Origin: Thetidibacter halocola
GTDB lineage: Bacteria > Pseudomonadota > Alphaproteobacteria > Rhodobacterales > Rhodobacteraceae
Assembly (NCBI RefSeq): GCF_018224955.1
Contig: NZ_JAGTUU010000003.1
Coordinates: forward strand, 310,001-374,000
Direction of reading: 5' to 3'
DNA length: 64,000 bases
Shown here: in pieces, positions 10,501 through 17,830 of the stretch
Position numbering within the stretch: position 1 is the stretch's first letter
How the letters are laid out: each line of letters begins with the position of its first letter
Translations under genes and position numbers: made by a program
The notes under the pieces: model-generated
What the model was told of the DNA's origin: nothing
Databases searched by the model: none
The model's input: only the letters and a program-made list of their open reading frames with translations

Positions 10501-10854
10501 ATGCTGGGAGCGATCGGGCTGTTGCTGGCGTGCCAGTTGGTCGGAGAGGTTGTGACGCGCGGCGCGGGCCTGCCGGTGCCGGGGCCGGTCGCGGGGCTGG
10601 CGCTGCTGATCGTGATCCTGCGGCTGCGGCCCGGGCTTGCCGCACGCATCCGGCCAACCGTCACCGTGATCCTTGCCAACCTGTCGCTGCTTTTCGTGCC
10701 GGCGGGCGTCGGGGTGATCGGCAATCTTGATGCGCTGTCGGCGCATGGGCCGGCGCTGATCGTCGTGCTGGTGGTCTCGACCCTGCTGGCGATGCTGGCG
10801 GCGGTCGGCACCTTCATCGGGGTGCGGCGCCTGACCGAAAGACCGGCGCCATGA
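10501..10854 (+). CDS. lrgA: LrgA/CidA family holin-like membrane protein
   Basis: The 117-residue protein is almost entirely hydrophobic with about four membrane segments. It shows the family pattern of an early PVPGPVAGLALL loop and a central LFVPAGVGVIG segment. LrgA/CidA proteins are holin-like and pair with LrgB/CidB; in different bacteria the pair is linked to murein hydrolase control or to export of small acids such as pyruvate or glycolate. The stop overlaps the lrgB start (ATGA), which supports a functional pair. Which role applies here cannot be told from sequence. Confidence 0.9.
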   Translation: MLGAIGLLLACQLVGEVVTRGAGLPVPGPVAGLALLIVILRLRPGLAARIRPTVTVILANLSLLFVPAGVGVIGNLDALSAHGPALIVVLVVSTLLAMLAAVGTFIGVRRLTERPAP

Positions 10855-11567
10855 CCGATGTCGCGCAGCTCTGGAGCTATCTGTCCGCCACGCCGCTGCT
10901 GTGGCTGACCGCGACGGTGCTGGCCTATGTGCTGGCCGACGCGCTGGCGCGGCGGCTGGGCAACCCGCCCTGGGCCAACCCGGTGCTGATGTCGGTCTGC
11001 CTGATCGCGCCGGTGCTGTGGATCACCGCGACCGACTATGCCACCTATTTCGAGGGCGCGCAGTTCATCCATTTCCTGCTGGGTCCGGCCACGGTGGCGC
11101 TGGCGCTGCCGCTGGTCGACAATCTCGACACGATCCGCCGCTCCGTCGCGCCGATCCTGCTGGCGCTGCTGGCCGGGTCGGTCGTGGCGGTCTGCTCGGC
11201 CATCCTGCTGGCGCTGGCGCTGGGCCTGCCCGAGGCGGTGATCCTGTCGCTCAGCCCGAAATCCACCACCGCGCCCGTGGCGCTGGGCGTGTCCGAGGCG
11301 GTGGGCGGCATCCCGACCCTGACGGCCGTTCTGGTGATCCTGACCGGGATCATCGGCGCGGTGACGGTGACGCCGCTGATGACGCTTCTGCGGGTGCGCG
11401 ACTGGCGGGCGCGCGGCTTTGCCGTGGGGGTCGCGGCGCATGGCATCGGCACGGCGCGCGCCTTTCAGGTCAACCAGACCGCCGGCGCCTATGCCGGGAT
11501 CGGCATGGCGCTGAACGCGCTGCTGACCAGCCTGATCGTGCCGCTGATCGTACGCTGGCTGGTCTAG
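10851..11567 (+). CDS. lrgB: LrgB/CidB family membrane protein
   Basis: The product is a 238-residue polytopic membrane protein (about seven hydrophobic segments) with the family signature around LSPKSTTAPVALGVSEAVGG and a conserved late segment AAHGIGTARAFQ. It partners with the preceding LrgA, from which it is translationally coupled through a 4-base overlap. The gene is convergent with a WYL regulator only 9 bp away, leaving no room for a conventional terminator between them. Confidence 0.92.
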   Translation: MTDVAQLWSYLSATPLLWLTATVLAYVLADALARRLGNPPWANPVLMSVCLIAPVLWITATDYATYFEGAQFIHFLLGPATVALALPLVDNLDTIRRSVAPILLALLAGSVVAVCSAILLALALGLPEAVILSLSPKSTTAPVALGVSEAVGGIPTLTAVLVILTGIIGAVTVTPLMTLLRVRDWRARGFAVGVAAHGIGTARAFQVNQTAGAYAGIGMALNALLTSLIVPLIVRWLV

Positions 11568-11576
11568 GCGCGGACG

Positions 11577-12575
11577 TCAGGGGAAAGACGGAAAATCGGC
11601 CCGCCGGTGCCCCTCGACCAGCACGCGCAGCGCCTCGGGCGCCAGCACCTCGACCGAGTCGCCCCATTGATACAGGTGCCAGGCCATCTCGAGGTGGCCC
11701 GAGGCCTGGAACCGCACCGTCAGCGCGCCATCGGGGTCGTCGGTCATCTCTTGCCGGGGATGGAACTGAAAGGCGCGGGCGACCTCTGCCGCATGCGGGG
11801 CAAAGCGCCAGACCACCTCGCCATACTCGGCCTCGGCATGGAACGAGCCGAAGGCGCGCTCGGTATGGGCGGCGAGGTCGAAATCCGGGTCGCGCGCGAA
11901 CGACGCCTTGCCGATCTGCGCAGTCTCGATCCGGTCCAGTCGGAAATGCCGCAGCTGCGTGTCGCTGCCGGGCACCCGCGCCACCAGGTAGCGCCGCGTG
12001 CCAAGGATCAGGCCATAGGGTTCGATCACCCGTTCGCGCGGGGCGTTGTCGCGCGCGCCCGCGTAGGTCAGGTGCAACTGCCAGGGCGCCTGCAACGCCT
12101 CGGCGATCAGCGCCAGCAGGTCGTAGCGTTCACGCAGGCGGGGGCCGGGACGGCTGGCAAATCCCTGCGCCTCCAGCAGCGCCTCGGCATCGGCCTCGAT
12201 CCGGCGGGCCTGCGATCCGGGCGTCGCCGCCAGCAGCCGGTCGCGCAACCGCGTCAGGGTCTGGGCGTCGCGCGTGTCGCCGTCGCGTGTCGCGCGCCGG
12301 ATCGACTGTTCCAGCGCCGTCAACTCGCGCGCCTGGAGCATGGTCTGCGCTGCCTGGCGCAGGTCGGGGCGCGGCAGGCGCCAGTATTTGCGGCGGTCGG
12401 GGGCGGTGTCGGTCTCGCAGGCCGGAAACGTCTCTTCGAGTGCCTTTGTCATCCGCTGCGCGGTGCGGCGGTCGACCTCGAATTCGGCCACGATGTCGTC
12501 GAGCGTCACGCCACCATAGCGCGCGGTCGCCATGTCGGCGAGCGCCAGAAGATCGACGGCTTTCCTGAAAGACAT
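11577..12575 (-). CDS. WYL-domain transcriptional regulator (YafY type)
   Basis: The 332-residue protein has an N-terminal winged helix-turn-helix (about 1-65, VTLDDIVAEFEVDRRTAQRMTKAL), a helical linker and a WYL ligand-sensing domain (about 150-230: RVIEPYGLILGTRRYLVAR), followed by a C-terminal WCX-like extension. Such proteins are usually repressors or activators controlling a neighbouring gene or themselves. An inverted repeat sits just upstream at 12596-12614. No obvious target other than itself is adjacent: lrgAB converges on it and the FAH gene is on the same strand upstream. Confidence 0.88.
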   Translation of the reverse strand: MSFRKAVDLLALADMATARYGGVTLDDIVAEFEVDRRTAQRMTKALEETFPACETDTAPDRRKYWRLPRPDLRQAAQTMLQARELTALEQSIRRATRDGDTRDAQTLTRLRDRLLAATPGSQARRIEADAEALLEAQGFASRPGPRLRERYDLLALIAEALQAPWQLHLTYAGARDNAPRERVIEPYGLILGTRRYLVARVPGSDTQLRHFRLDRIETAQIGKASFARDPDFDLAAHTERAFGSFHAEAEYGEVVWRFAPHAAEVARAFQFHPRQEMTDDPDGALTVRFQASGHLEMAWHLYQWGDSVEVLAPEALRVLVEGHRRADFPSFP

Positions 12576-12595
12576 CGGCGCCTCCGGGTCAATGG

Positions 12596-12614
12596 GGTGA
12601 CAGGTTTCGTCACC
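12596..12614 (-). promoter_or_regulatory. Inverted repeat, candidate WYL-regulator operator
   Basis: GGTGAC and GTCACC are perfect 6-base arms separated by 7 bases, 21 bp upstream of the regulator's start codon. The position and symmetry suit autoregulation by the WYL protein; binding is inferred. Confidence 0.45.
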
Positions 12615-12686
12615 TTGGCCAAGGAGTGGCGGCGATGCAAGGGGATCGGCGCGCGGGCCGGGTTCGTCGCCCGCGCGCCGGAGAGA

Positions 12687-13370
12687 TCAGACGACCGTGA
12701 CGGTCATCGCGCCAAGGCCCTCGACGGCCAGTTCCATGACGTCGCCCTTGACCACGGCGCCGACGCCCGCGGGCGTGCCCGACAGGATCACGTCGCCCGG
12801 TGCCAGCGTGTAATACTGGGACAGGTAGGAGATCATCTCCGGCACCTTCCAGATCATCTGGTTCAGGTCGCCTTCCTGCTTGAGTTCGCCATTGACCTTC
12901 AGCGTGATGCTGCCCTCGGTCAGGTGGCCGACCTCGTCCACGGTGTGAATCGGGCCAACAGGCGCCGAGGCGTCGAACGCCTTGCCGATCTCCCAGGGGC
13001 GGCCCATCTTCTTGGCCGTGCCCTGAAGGTCGCGCCGTGTCATGTCGAGGCAGAGCGCGTAACCGTAGACATGGTCCAGCGCCTTTTCGAGCGGGATGTC
13101 CGTGCCGCCCGCCTTCAGGAATACGGCGACCTCGGCCTCGTGATGCACGTCCGAGGTCTGGCGCGGATAGGGGAATTCGCCGCTCGCGTTCAGGTCGTCG
13201 GGATTCTTCTGGAAGAAGAACGGCGGTTCGCGATCCGGGTCATGCCCCATCTCGACCGCATGGGCGGCATAATTGCGGCCGATGCAATAGACCCGTCGGA
13301 CGGGAAACTGGCCCCCGCCGGCCACCGGGACGGTGACGGTCGGCGGTGCGGGGATCACGAAATCGGACAT
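12687..13370 (-). CDS. Fumarylacetoacetate hydrolase (FAH) family protein
   Basis: The 227-residue protein is a single FAH domain. It carries the RVYCIGRNYAAHA start of the fold, the metal-binding glutamates in HHEAEVAVF, the YALCLDMTRRDLQ segment and the LSGTPAGVGAV turn. Family members cleave C-C bonds or decarboxylate/hydrate oxo-acids (fumarylpyruvate, acylpyruvate, oxaloacetate), usually late in aromatic or keto-acid catabolism. The start has GGAGG five bases upstream. It is divergent from the GntR regulator across 134 bp that contains two palindromes, so it probably belongs to that regulon. Confidence 0.9.
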   Translation of the reverse strand: MSDFVIPAPPTVTVPVAGGGQFPVRRVYCIGRNYAAHAVEMGHDPDREPPFFFQKNPDDLNASGEFPYPRQTSDVHHEAEVAVFLKAGGTDIPLEKALDHVYGYALCLDMTRRDLQGTAKKMGRPWEIGKAFDASAPVGPIHTVDEVGHLTEGSITLKVNGELKQEGDLNQMIWKVPEMISYLSQYYTLAPGDVILSGTPAGVGAVVKGDVMELAVEGLGAMTVTVV

Positions 13371-13415
13371 GGAATCCTCCCATTTATCGCGTTTGCTTCT
13401 TACGCGTCGTAGACC

Positions 13416-13427
13416 GTCCAGTTGGAC
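13416..13427. promoter_or_regulatory. Palindrome between the FAH and GntR genes
   Basis: GTCCA-GT-TGGAC is a perfect inverted repeat, 46 bp upstream of the FAH start and 78 bp upstream of the regulator start. A partly overlapping TTGGA-N8-TCCAA (13422-13439) adds further symmetry. It is a candidate operator for the FAH promoter. Confidence 0.35.
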
Positions 13428-13492
13428 AAATCAATCCAAACCATTCCGATGCGTCACTCAAGAATCCATTGCCAGATGCGTTTTTCGGCGTA

Positions 13493-13504
13493 TGGTTCGA
13501 ACCA
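13493..13504. promoter_or_regulatory. TGGTTCGAACCA palindrome abutting the GntR start codon
   Basis: This 12-base perfect palindrome ends at the base before the regulator's ATG. The TGGT-N4-ACCA form resembles operators of FadR-subfamily GntR regulators (TGGT...ACCA half-sites). It occupies the place of a ribosome-binding site, which suggests tight autorepression and possibly a leaderless transcript. Binding is inferred. Confidence 0.5.
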
Positions 13505-14227
13505 ATGAACACATTGGCCAACCAATATGCGCAGCGCGAATCGGTGATCCGGCGTCCTTCGGACGAACTGGAACTGGTCGAGCGGGTAAGGGCCTTCATC
13601 GCCTCGGGCGGCTATGCCGCCGGCGACCGGCTGCCGCCGGAACGACAGCTGATCGGCGAACTCGACCTGACTCGCGGCGCGCTGCGCAAGGCGCTGGACG
13701 CGCTCGAGCGCGAGGGCCTGATCTGGCGGCAGGTGGGCAAGGGCACGTTCATCTCGCGCCAGGGCGCCGAGATCGGCGGCGAGGCTCTGGTCGACCTGGC
13801 GCGTCAGATCACGCCCTTCCGAATGGTGCGCGCCCGGATGACGATCGAGCCCGCCATCGCCCGAGAGGCGGCGATGAACGCCTCGGGCGAGGCGATGACG
13901 CGGATGCGCATCGCCATGGACCGCGCCGCCTCCGCGACGAACTGGCAGGAATACGAGGCGCAGGACGACAGTTTCCACCGCTCGGTCGCAGAGGCCAGCG
14001 ACAACATGCTGCTGTTGGCGCTGTTCGACCAGCTGAACCAGGTGCGCCGTGCCGTCGCCTGGGGGACCGTGACGCGGTCTACGGCGCGGCCGTCGCCGGA
14101 TCATTCCAGCTTTGCCGAGCACGAGGCCATCGCTTCGGCCATCGAGGCGCATGATCCCGAGGCGGCTTACAACGCGATGCGGACGCATCTGCGCTCTGTT
14201 TCGGCGCGGCTGTTCGAGGAGGGATGA
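13505..14227 (+). CDS. GntR-family (FadR/FCD) transcriptional regulator
   Basis: The 240-residue protein has an N-terminal winged helix (about 20-85; GDRLPPERQLIGELDLTRGALRKAL) and a C-terminal all-helical FCD domain (about 90-235) with conserved histidines in DDSFHRSVAEAS and FAEHEAI that normally bind a metal and an organic-acid effector. ATG 13505 is the only good start: the family domain begins a few residues later and upstream codons have no similarity. There is no Shine-Dalgarno sequence; a 12-base palindrome is there instead. It lies between the divergent FAH gene and the long catabolic operon and is the likely local regulator. Confidence 0.9.
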   Translation: MNTLANQYAQRESVIRRPSDELELVERVRAFIASGGYAAGDRLPPERQLIGELDLTRGALRKALDALEREGLIWRQVGKGTFISRQGAEIGGEALVDLARQITPFRMVRARMTIEPAIAREAAMNASGEAMTRMRIAMDRAASATNWQEYEAQDDSFHRSVAEASDNMLLLALFDQLNQVRRAVAWGTVTRSTARPSPDHSSFAEHEAIASAIEAHDPEAAYNAMRTHLRSVSARLFEEG

Positions 14228-14296
14228 GCATCGACTGACCGGGCGGCAGACCCGGACGATTGGGGAAACAAGACAGATACGAGAGGGAGGAGTATC

Positions 14297-14374
14297 ATGT
14301 CATTGTCGAGAGGGGCGGTTGCGACATCCGCCACTGGCAGCCGGGACGCCGACGCTTGGCGGGCCCGCGCATGA
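14297..14374 (+). CDS. 25-codon leader ORF overlapping the next start
   Basis: ATG 14297 follows a strong GAGGGAGGAG site and opens a 25-residue frame (begins MSLSRGAVATSATG) that stops in an ATGA overlap with the next gene at 14371. The next gene has no good ribosome-binding site of its own. The small frame therefore either couples translation to the downstream gene or is a relic of a longer gene lost by deletion. No similarity is recognised. Confidence 0.45.
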   Translation: MSLSRGAVATSATGSRDADAWRARA

Positions 14375-15363
14375 AGCTGACGCTGGCAACGTGGGATCAC
14401 GACCGGGTCATGGCGCTGCATGACGGGCGCGTGACCGTGCCGGGCGTGGAATTCGAGAGCCACATCCTGCCCACGGGAAAGCTGTTTCCCATTGCCGTGC
14501 AGGAAGCGCGGTTCGACATCACCGAACTGTCGGTTTCCAGTTACGTCCTGCAGGTGTCGCGCGGCACCTCTGAATACACCGCCATCCCCGCCTTTATCAG
14601 CCGCGCCTTCCGCCACAGCGGCTTCTTTGCCCGCGAAGGCTCTGACATCCGCACGCTGGGCGACCTCGCGGGCAAGCGCGTGGGCGTCCCGGAATACCAG
14701 ATGACGGCGGCGCTGTGGATGCGCGGGCTGCTGACGGACGAATACGGCATCGACCCGGCGGGTATCCACTGGCGCACCGGTGCGCTGGATCAGGGCGTGC
14801 GACACGAACGGCTGGAACTGGACCTGCCCGAGGGCATGGTGGTGGAACCCATAAAGGACGGCGAGACGCTGCAGGACCTGCTGCTGTCGGGGGAAATCGA
14901 CGGGCTGCTGGCGCCGAACCCGCCGCGCGCCTTCCTCGAGGGCGATCCGCGCATCCGCCGCATCCTGTCCGATTTCGGCGCAGAGGAGCGCGCCTATCAC
15001 AAGCGAACCGGGTTTTTCCCGATCATGCACCTTGTCGCCGTGCGCAAGACGCTGGTCGACGAAAACCCCTGGCTGCCCGAGGCGCTGATGCAGGGTTTCA
15101 CCCAGGCGCGCGACATGGCGCTGGAGCGACTACGTGACGTCTGGCTGGGATCGGCCAACCGCCTGTCGCTGCCCTGGCTCAATGAAAGCATGGAGGCCAC
15201 GATCGGCGCGATGGGGCGCGACTACTGGCCCTACGGCTTTGCCGCGAACCGGGCGGAACTGGACGCGGTCTGCCGCTACTCGGTGCAGCAATACCTCGCC
15301 GCGCGCCGGGTCAAGCCCGAGGAACTGTTTCCCGAAAGCGTGCGCGGAGGTGTCCCGGCATGA
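14371..15363 (+). CDS. 4,5-dihydroxyphthalate decarboxylase-like / periplasmic-binding-fold protein
   Basis: The 330-residue protein has the two-lobed binding-protein fold of the family annotated as 4,5-dihydroxyphthalate decarboxylase. It starts MKLTLATWDHDRVMAL; a later segment, DLAGKRVGVPEYQMTAALWMRG, is typical of NMT1/SsuA-like binding proteins. There is no signal peptide, so it is cytoplasmic, which favours an enzyme or soluble binder over a transporter component. Characterised members decarboxylate dihydroxyphthalate, but most homologues have no known substrate. It starts inside the stop of a leader ORF and its own stop overlaps the TauE-like gene (ATGA), so they form one operon. Confidence 0.75.
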   Translation: MKLTLATWDHDRVMALHDGRVTVPGVEFESHILPTGKLFPIAVQEARFDITELSVSSYVLQVSRGTSEYTAIPAFISRAFRHSGFFAREGSDIRTLGDLAGKRVGVPEYQMTAALWMRGLLTDEYGIDPAGIHWRTGALDQGVRHERLELDLPEGMVVEPIKDGETLQDLLLSGEIDGLLAPNPPRAFLEGDPRIRRILSDFGAEERAYHKRTGFFPIMHLVAVRKTLVDENPWLPEALMQGFTQARDMALERLRDVWLGSANRLSLPWLNESMEATIGAMGRDYWPYGFAANRAELDAVCRYSVQQYLAARRVKPEELFPESVRGGVPA

Positions 15364-16139
15364 CGCTCGACCTGCTCCATGCCGGGCTGGGATGGCCGGT
15401 GGCGGGAACGCTCACGGCACTGAGTTTCGTCACGTCCTTCATCACAGCCGCCTTCGGGATCGGAGGCGGTGCGGTGATGCTGGCGGTTCTGGCGGTTATG
15501 CTGCCCGCCGCTGCGATCATCCCGGTGCACGGGCTGGTGCAGCTGGGCTCGAACGCGGGGCGCGCGGCGATCATGCTGGGCCACGTGCACCGCGTGGTGC
15601 TGCCAGCCTTCATCGCGGGCGCGCTGATCGGCGTGGCGCTGGGCGGGGCCTTCGTCGTGCAACTGCCGGCGGGCGCGATCCAGGTCGGCGTGGGCCTGTT
15701 CATCCTGTGGTCGGTGTTCTTTACCCCGCCCGCGCTGATGCGCCGCTCGGCCGGGCTGGCCGGCGCGGTGTCGAGTTTCCTGACCATGTTCTTCGGCGGC
15801 ACCGGCCCGTTCGTAGCCGCCTATGTCAAGGGGCAGGGTCTGGACCGGATGGCGCATGTGGCGACGCATTCGGCGCTGATGACGATCCAGCACGCGCTCA
15901 AGGTCGTGGCTTTCGGGCTGCTCGGCTTCATCTTTACGCAGTGGCTCGGCTTCGTGGCGCTGCTGGTCGCGGCGGGCTTTGCCGGTACCGTTGTCGGGCG
16001 CGCCGTGCTGACGCGCATCGACGAGCGCCGCTTCCTGGCCATCCTTCACGTGATCCTGACCGTGCTGGCGCTGCGCCTGATCTGGTCGGGCGCGGGCGAT
16101 CTGTGGGCCGCCCATGCGCCCGCTCCGATGGAGGGCTGA
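15360..16139 (+). CDS. TauE/SafE family anion exporter
   Basis: The 259-residue polytopic protein (about eight membrane segments) shows the two-half TauE/SafE layout: an early TAAFGIGGGAVMLAVLA glycine-rich segment, and a later FFGGTGPFVAAYVKG segment with MATHSALM-type residues after it. The family exports sulfite, sulfoacetate or other organic anions, typically to get rid of a breakdown product. Here it is coupled by a 4-base overlap to the decarboxylase-like gene and precedes the TctCBA transporter, so it may export an end product of the pathway. The exported ion is unknown. Confidence 0.85.
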   Translation: MTLDLLHAGLGWPVAGTLTALSFVTSFITAAFGIGGGAVMLAVLAVMLPAAAIIPVHGLVQLGSNAGRAAIMLGHVHRVVLPAFIAGALIGVALGGAFVVQLPAGAIQVGVGLFILWSVFFTPPALMRRSAGLAGAVSSFLTMFFGGTGPFVAAYVKGQGLDRMAHVATHSALMTIQHALKVVAFGLLGFIFTQWLGFVALLVAAGFAGTVVGRAVLTRIDERRFLAILHVILTVLALRLIWSGAGDLWAAHAPAPMEG

Positions 16140-16232
16140 CAGGCAAGGCATACCAACCGAGGCGGCCACGTCCGGGCCGATCGCGGGGCACAGAACCGGA
16201 CGATTTCTCAACAACCCCCTAGGGAGGAAGAC

Positions 16233-17231
16233 ATGAACCGCAAGACGATCCTGAACCGCCGGACATTCCTGTCCACCAGCGCCGCGGCCTCGCTGACGCT
16301 GGCCACGCCGGGCCTGCTGCGCGCGAACACCTTTCCCGAGCGCAACATAGACGTCTACGTTCCGACCGCTGAGGGCGGCGGCGCCGACCGCAACTTCCGC
16401 GCCTTCACCAGCATCTGGAAGACCAAGCTGGGCGTCGATTTCGAACCGGGCTACTACCCCGGCGCGTCCGGCCGGGTGGGCTATGAGATCTACATGGGTA
16501 AGGCCGAGCCCGACTGCTACAGCCTGATCTTCGGCAACATGGGCCCCGAGGTGCTGAACTGGGCCATGCAGGAGCCGACATTCGACGTCGACGACTACTT
16601 CTATTTCGGCCAGGTCGACGTGGACCCGTCGGTCGTCTTCGTCGGCGCCGAAAGCCCGTTCCAGACCATCGATGACATCGTCGCCGAAGGACAGAAGCGG
16701 ACGCTGACCGTGGGCACCAGTCGCATGGCGCACCCGGCCTCCATCGGTATCCTCGCTCTGGGCGACCAGACCGGGGCGAAGTTCAACCTGATCCCGCTTG
16801 CGGGCGGCAAGAACACGGTCGCGGGCGCCGTGACCGGCGAGGTCGACTTCTCGGTGCTGACCTCGGGTTCGGTGATCGCCGCGGGCGACGCCGTGCGCAC
16901 GCTGCTGGTCTTCGGCGAGAACCGCGTGGGCGAGCGTCTGAACAATGCCAAGAACATCAACGAGGTCTATGGCATGGACCTGCCCGAAATGCTGTCGGCC
17001 CGCGCCTTCGGCATCCACCGCGCCGCGGCCGAGGCTTATCCCGACCGCTTCGCGCGGCTCCAGGAGACCTTTGCCGAGACCTTCGAGGATCCGGCCCTGC
17101 TCGAGGCCTATGTCGCCTCGGGCGGCGCGCCGGAATACCTGCGCATGGGCGGTGTCGAGGAATGCGCCAAGTTCAAGGCCGCGATGCTGGAACTGGGCGC
17201 GAAATACAAGCCGCTGCTGACCGGCGCCTGA
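16233..17231 (+). CDS. tctC: TctC/Bug-type periplasmic substrate-binding protein of a tripartite tricarboxylate transporter
   Basis: The 332-residue protein begins with a twin-arginine signal (NRRTFLSTSAAASLTLATPG), so it is probably exported by Tat, and has no lipobox. The mature part follows the TctC/Bug family (YVPTAEGGGADRN near the start, then a central HPASIG and LIPLAGGKNTVAGAVTGEVDF). It captures a carboxylated solute for the adjacent TctB-TctA permease. The start has an excellent AGGGAGGAAG site. A strong hairpin follows the stop codon and may keep this mRNA segment more abundant than the permease segment. The solute is not predictable from sequence. Confidence 0.9.
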   Translation: MNRKTILNRRTFLSTSAAASLTLATPGLLRANTFPERNIDVYVPTAEGGGADRNFRAFTSIWKTKLGVDFEPGYYPGASGRVGYEIYMGKAEPDCYSLIFGNMGPEVLNWAMQEPTFDVDDYFYFGQVDVDPSVVFVGAESPFQTIDDIVAEGQKRTLTVGTSRMAHPASIGILALGDQTGAKFNLIPLAGGKNTVAGAVTGEVDFSVLTSGSVIAAGDAVRTLLVFGENRVGERLNNAKNINEVYGMDLPEMLSARAFGIHRAAAEAYPDRFARLQETFAETFEDPALLEAYVASGGAPEYLRMGGVEECAKFKAAMLELGAKYKPLLTGA

Positions 17232-17245
17232 TCCGCTGAAAACAC

Positions 17246-17274
17246 GGGCGGCGCCCCCGCTGCGGGCGCCGCCC
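17246..17274 (+). other. Intercistronic stem-loop between tctC and tctB
   Basis: GGGCGGCGCCC and its exact complement form an 11-bp stem around a 7-base loop, 14 bases past the tctC stop. There is no T-run. The likely job is to protect the tctC mRNA end or partly stop transcription, so that the binding protein outnumbers the membrane subunits. Confidence 0.65.
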
Positions 17275-17317
17275 TTCGGTTCGAGCGACAGCGAAAACTC
17301 CCGTCAGAGGACGCACC

Positions 17318-17830
17318 ATGAAAATCGATCCCGACCGGCCGCCACGCCATCTCGGCGGTGAGCTGATCATTCCCGCGCTGGCGGTGGTGTTCACGCTCTA
17401 TTTCTTCAGCACGATCTGGAATTCACCCTGGACGGCGCAGGTCAGCGCCTTTTCCCTTGGCGGCGTGCTGTTGCTGCTCTGCGTCATCTTCTTCGCCAAG
17501 GCCCTTGGCATGGTGGCGAAGGGCGAGGGCAGCCTGACCTTCGGCAATGTCGTCACCTACGAGGACCTGCGGACCGGGCGGCTGGGCCTGATCGTCACCA
17601 CGGTCGGCTATTGCTGGCTGATCGACGACCTGGGCTTCACCCTGGCGACCTTCCTGTTCCTGTGGCTGAGCATGCTGGTCTTGTCGCGGTTCCGCGGCGT
17701 CGGGCGCGTCACGCTGACCTCGGCGATCATGGCGCTGGGCGGCTGGGCGATTTTCATCTGGGCCTTCGACACGCGCTTTCCGCGCGGCTGGTTCGAGGCG
17801 ACCATGGAGGCGGTGCTGAAAAATGGGTGA
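17318..17830 (+). CDS. tctB: TctB small membrane subunit of the tripartite tricarboxylate transporter
   Basis: The 170-residue protein has four to five membrane segments (about 20-45, 50-75, 95-115, 118-140 and 145-160), the size and layout of TctB. This subunit is poorly conserved in sequence, and the call depends partly on its place between tctC and tctA. Its last codons overlap the tctA start by 8 bases, indicating translational coupling. Confidence 0.85.
   Translation: MKIDPDRPPRHLGGELIIPALAVVFTLYFFSTIWNSPWTAQVSAFSLGGVLLLLCVIFFAKALGMVAKGEGSLTFGNVVTYEDLRTGRLGLIVTTVGYCWLIDDLGFTLATFLFLWLSMLVLSRFRGVGRVTLTSAIMALGGWAIFIWAFDTRFPRGWFEATMEAVLKNG

Noticed and set aside
8377-10746. 789-codon minus-strand frame
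   Set aside because: It runs across the hybrid kinase and SAF-domain genes on the other strand; the translation is rich in R, D, H and Q and has no domain.
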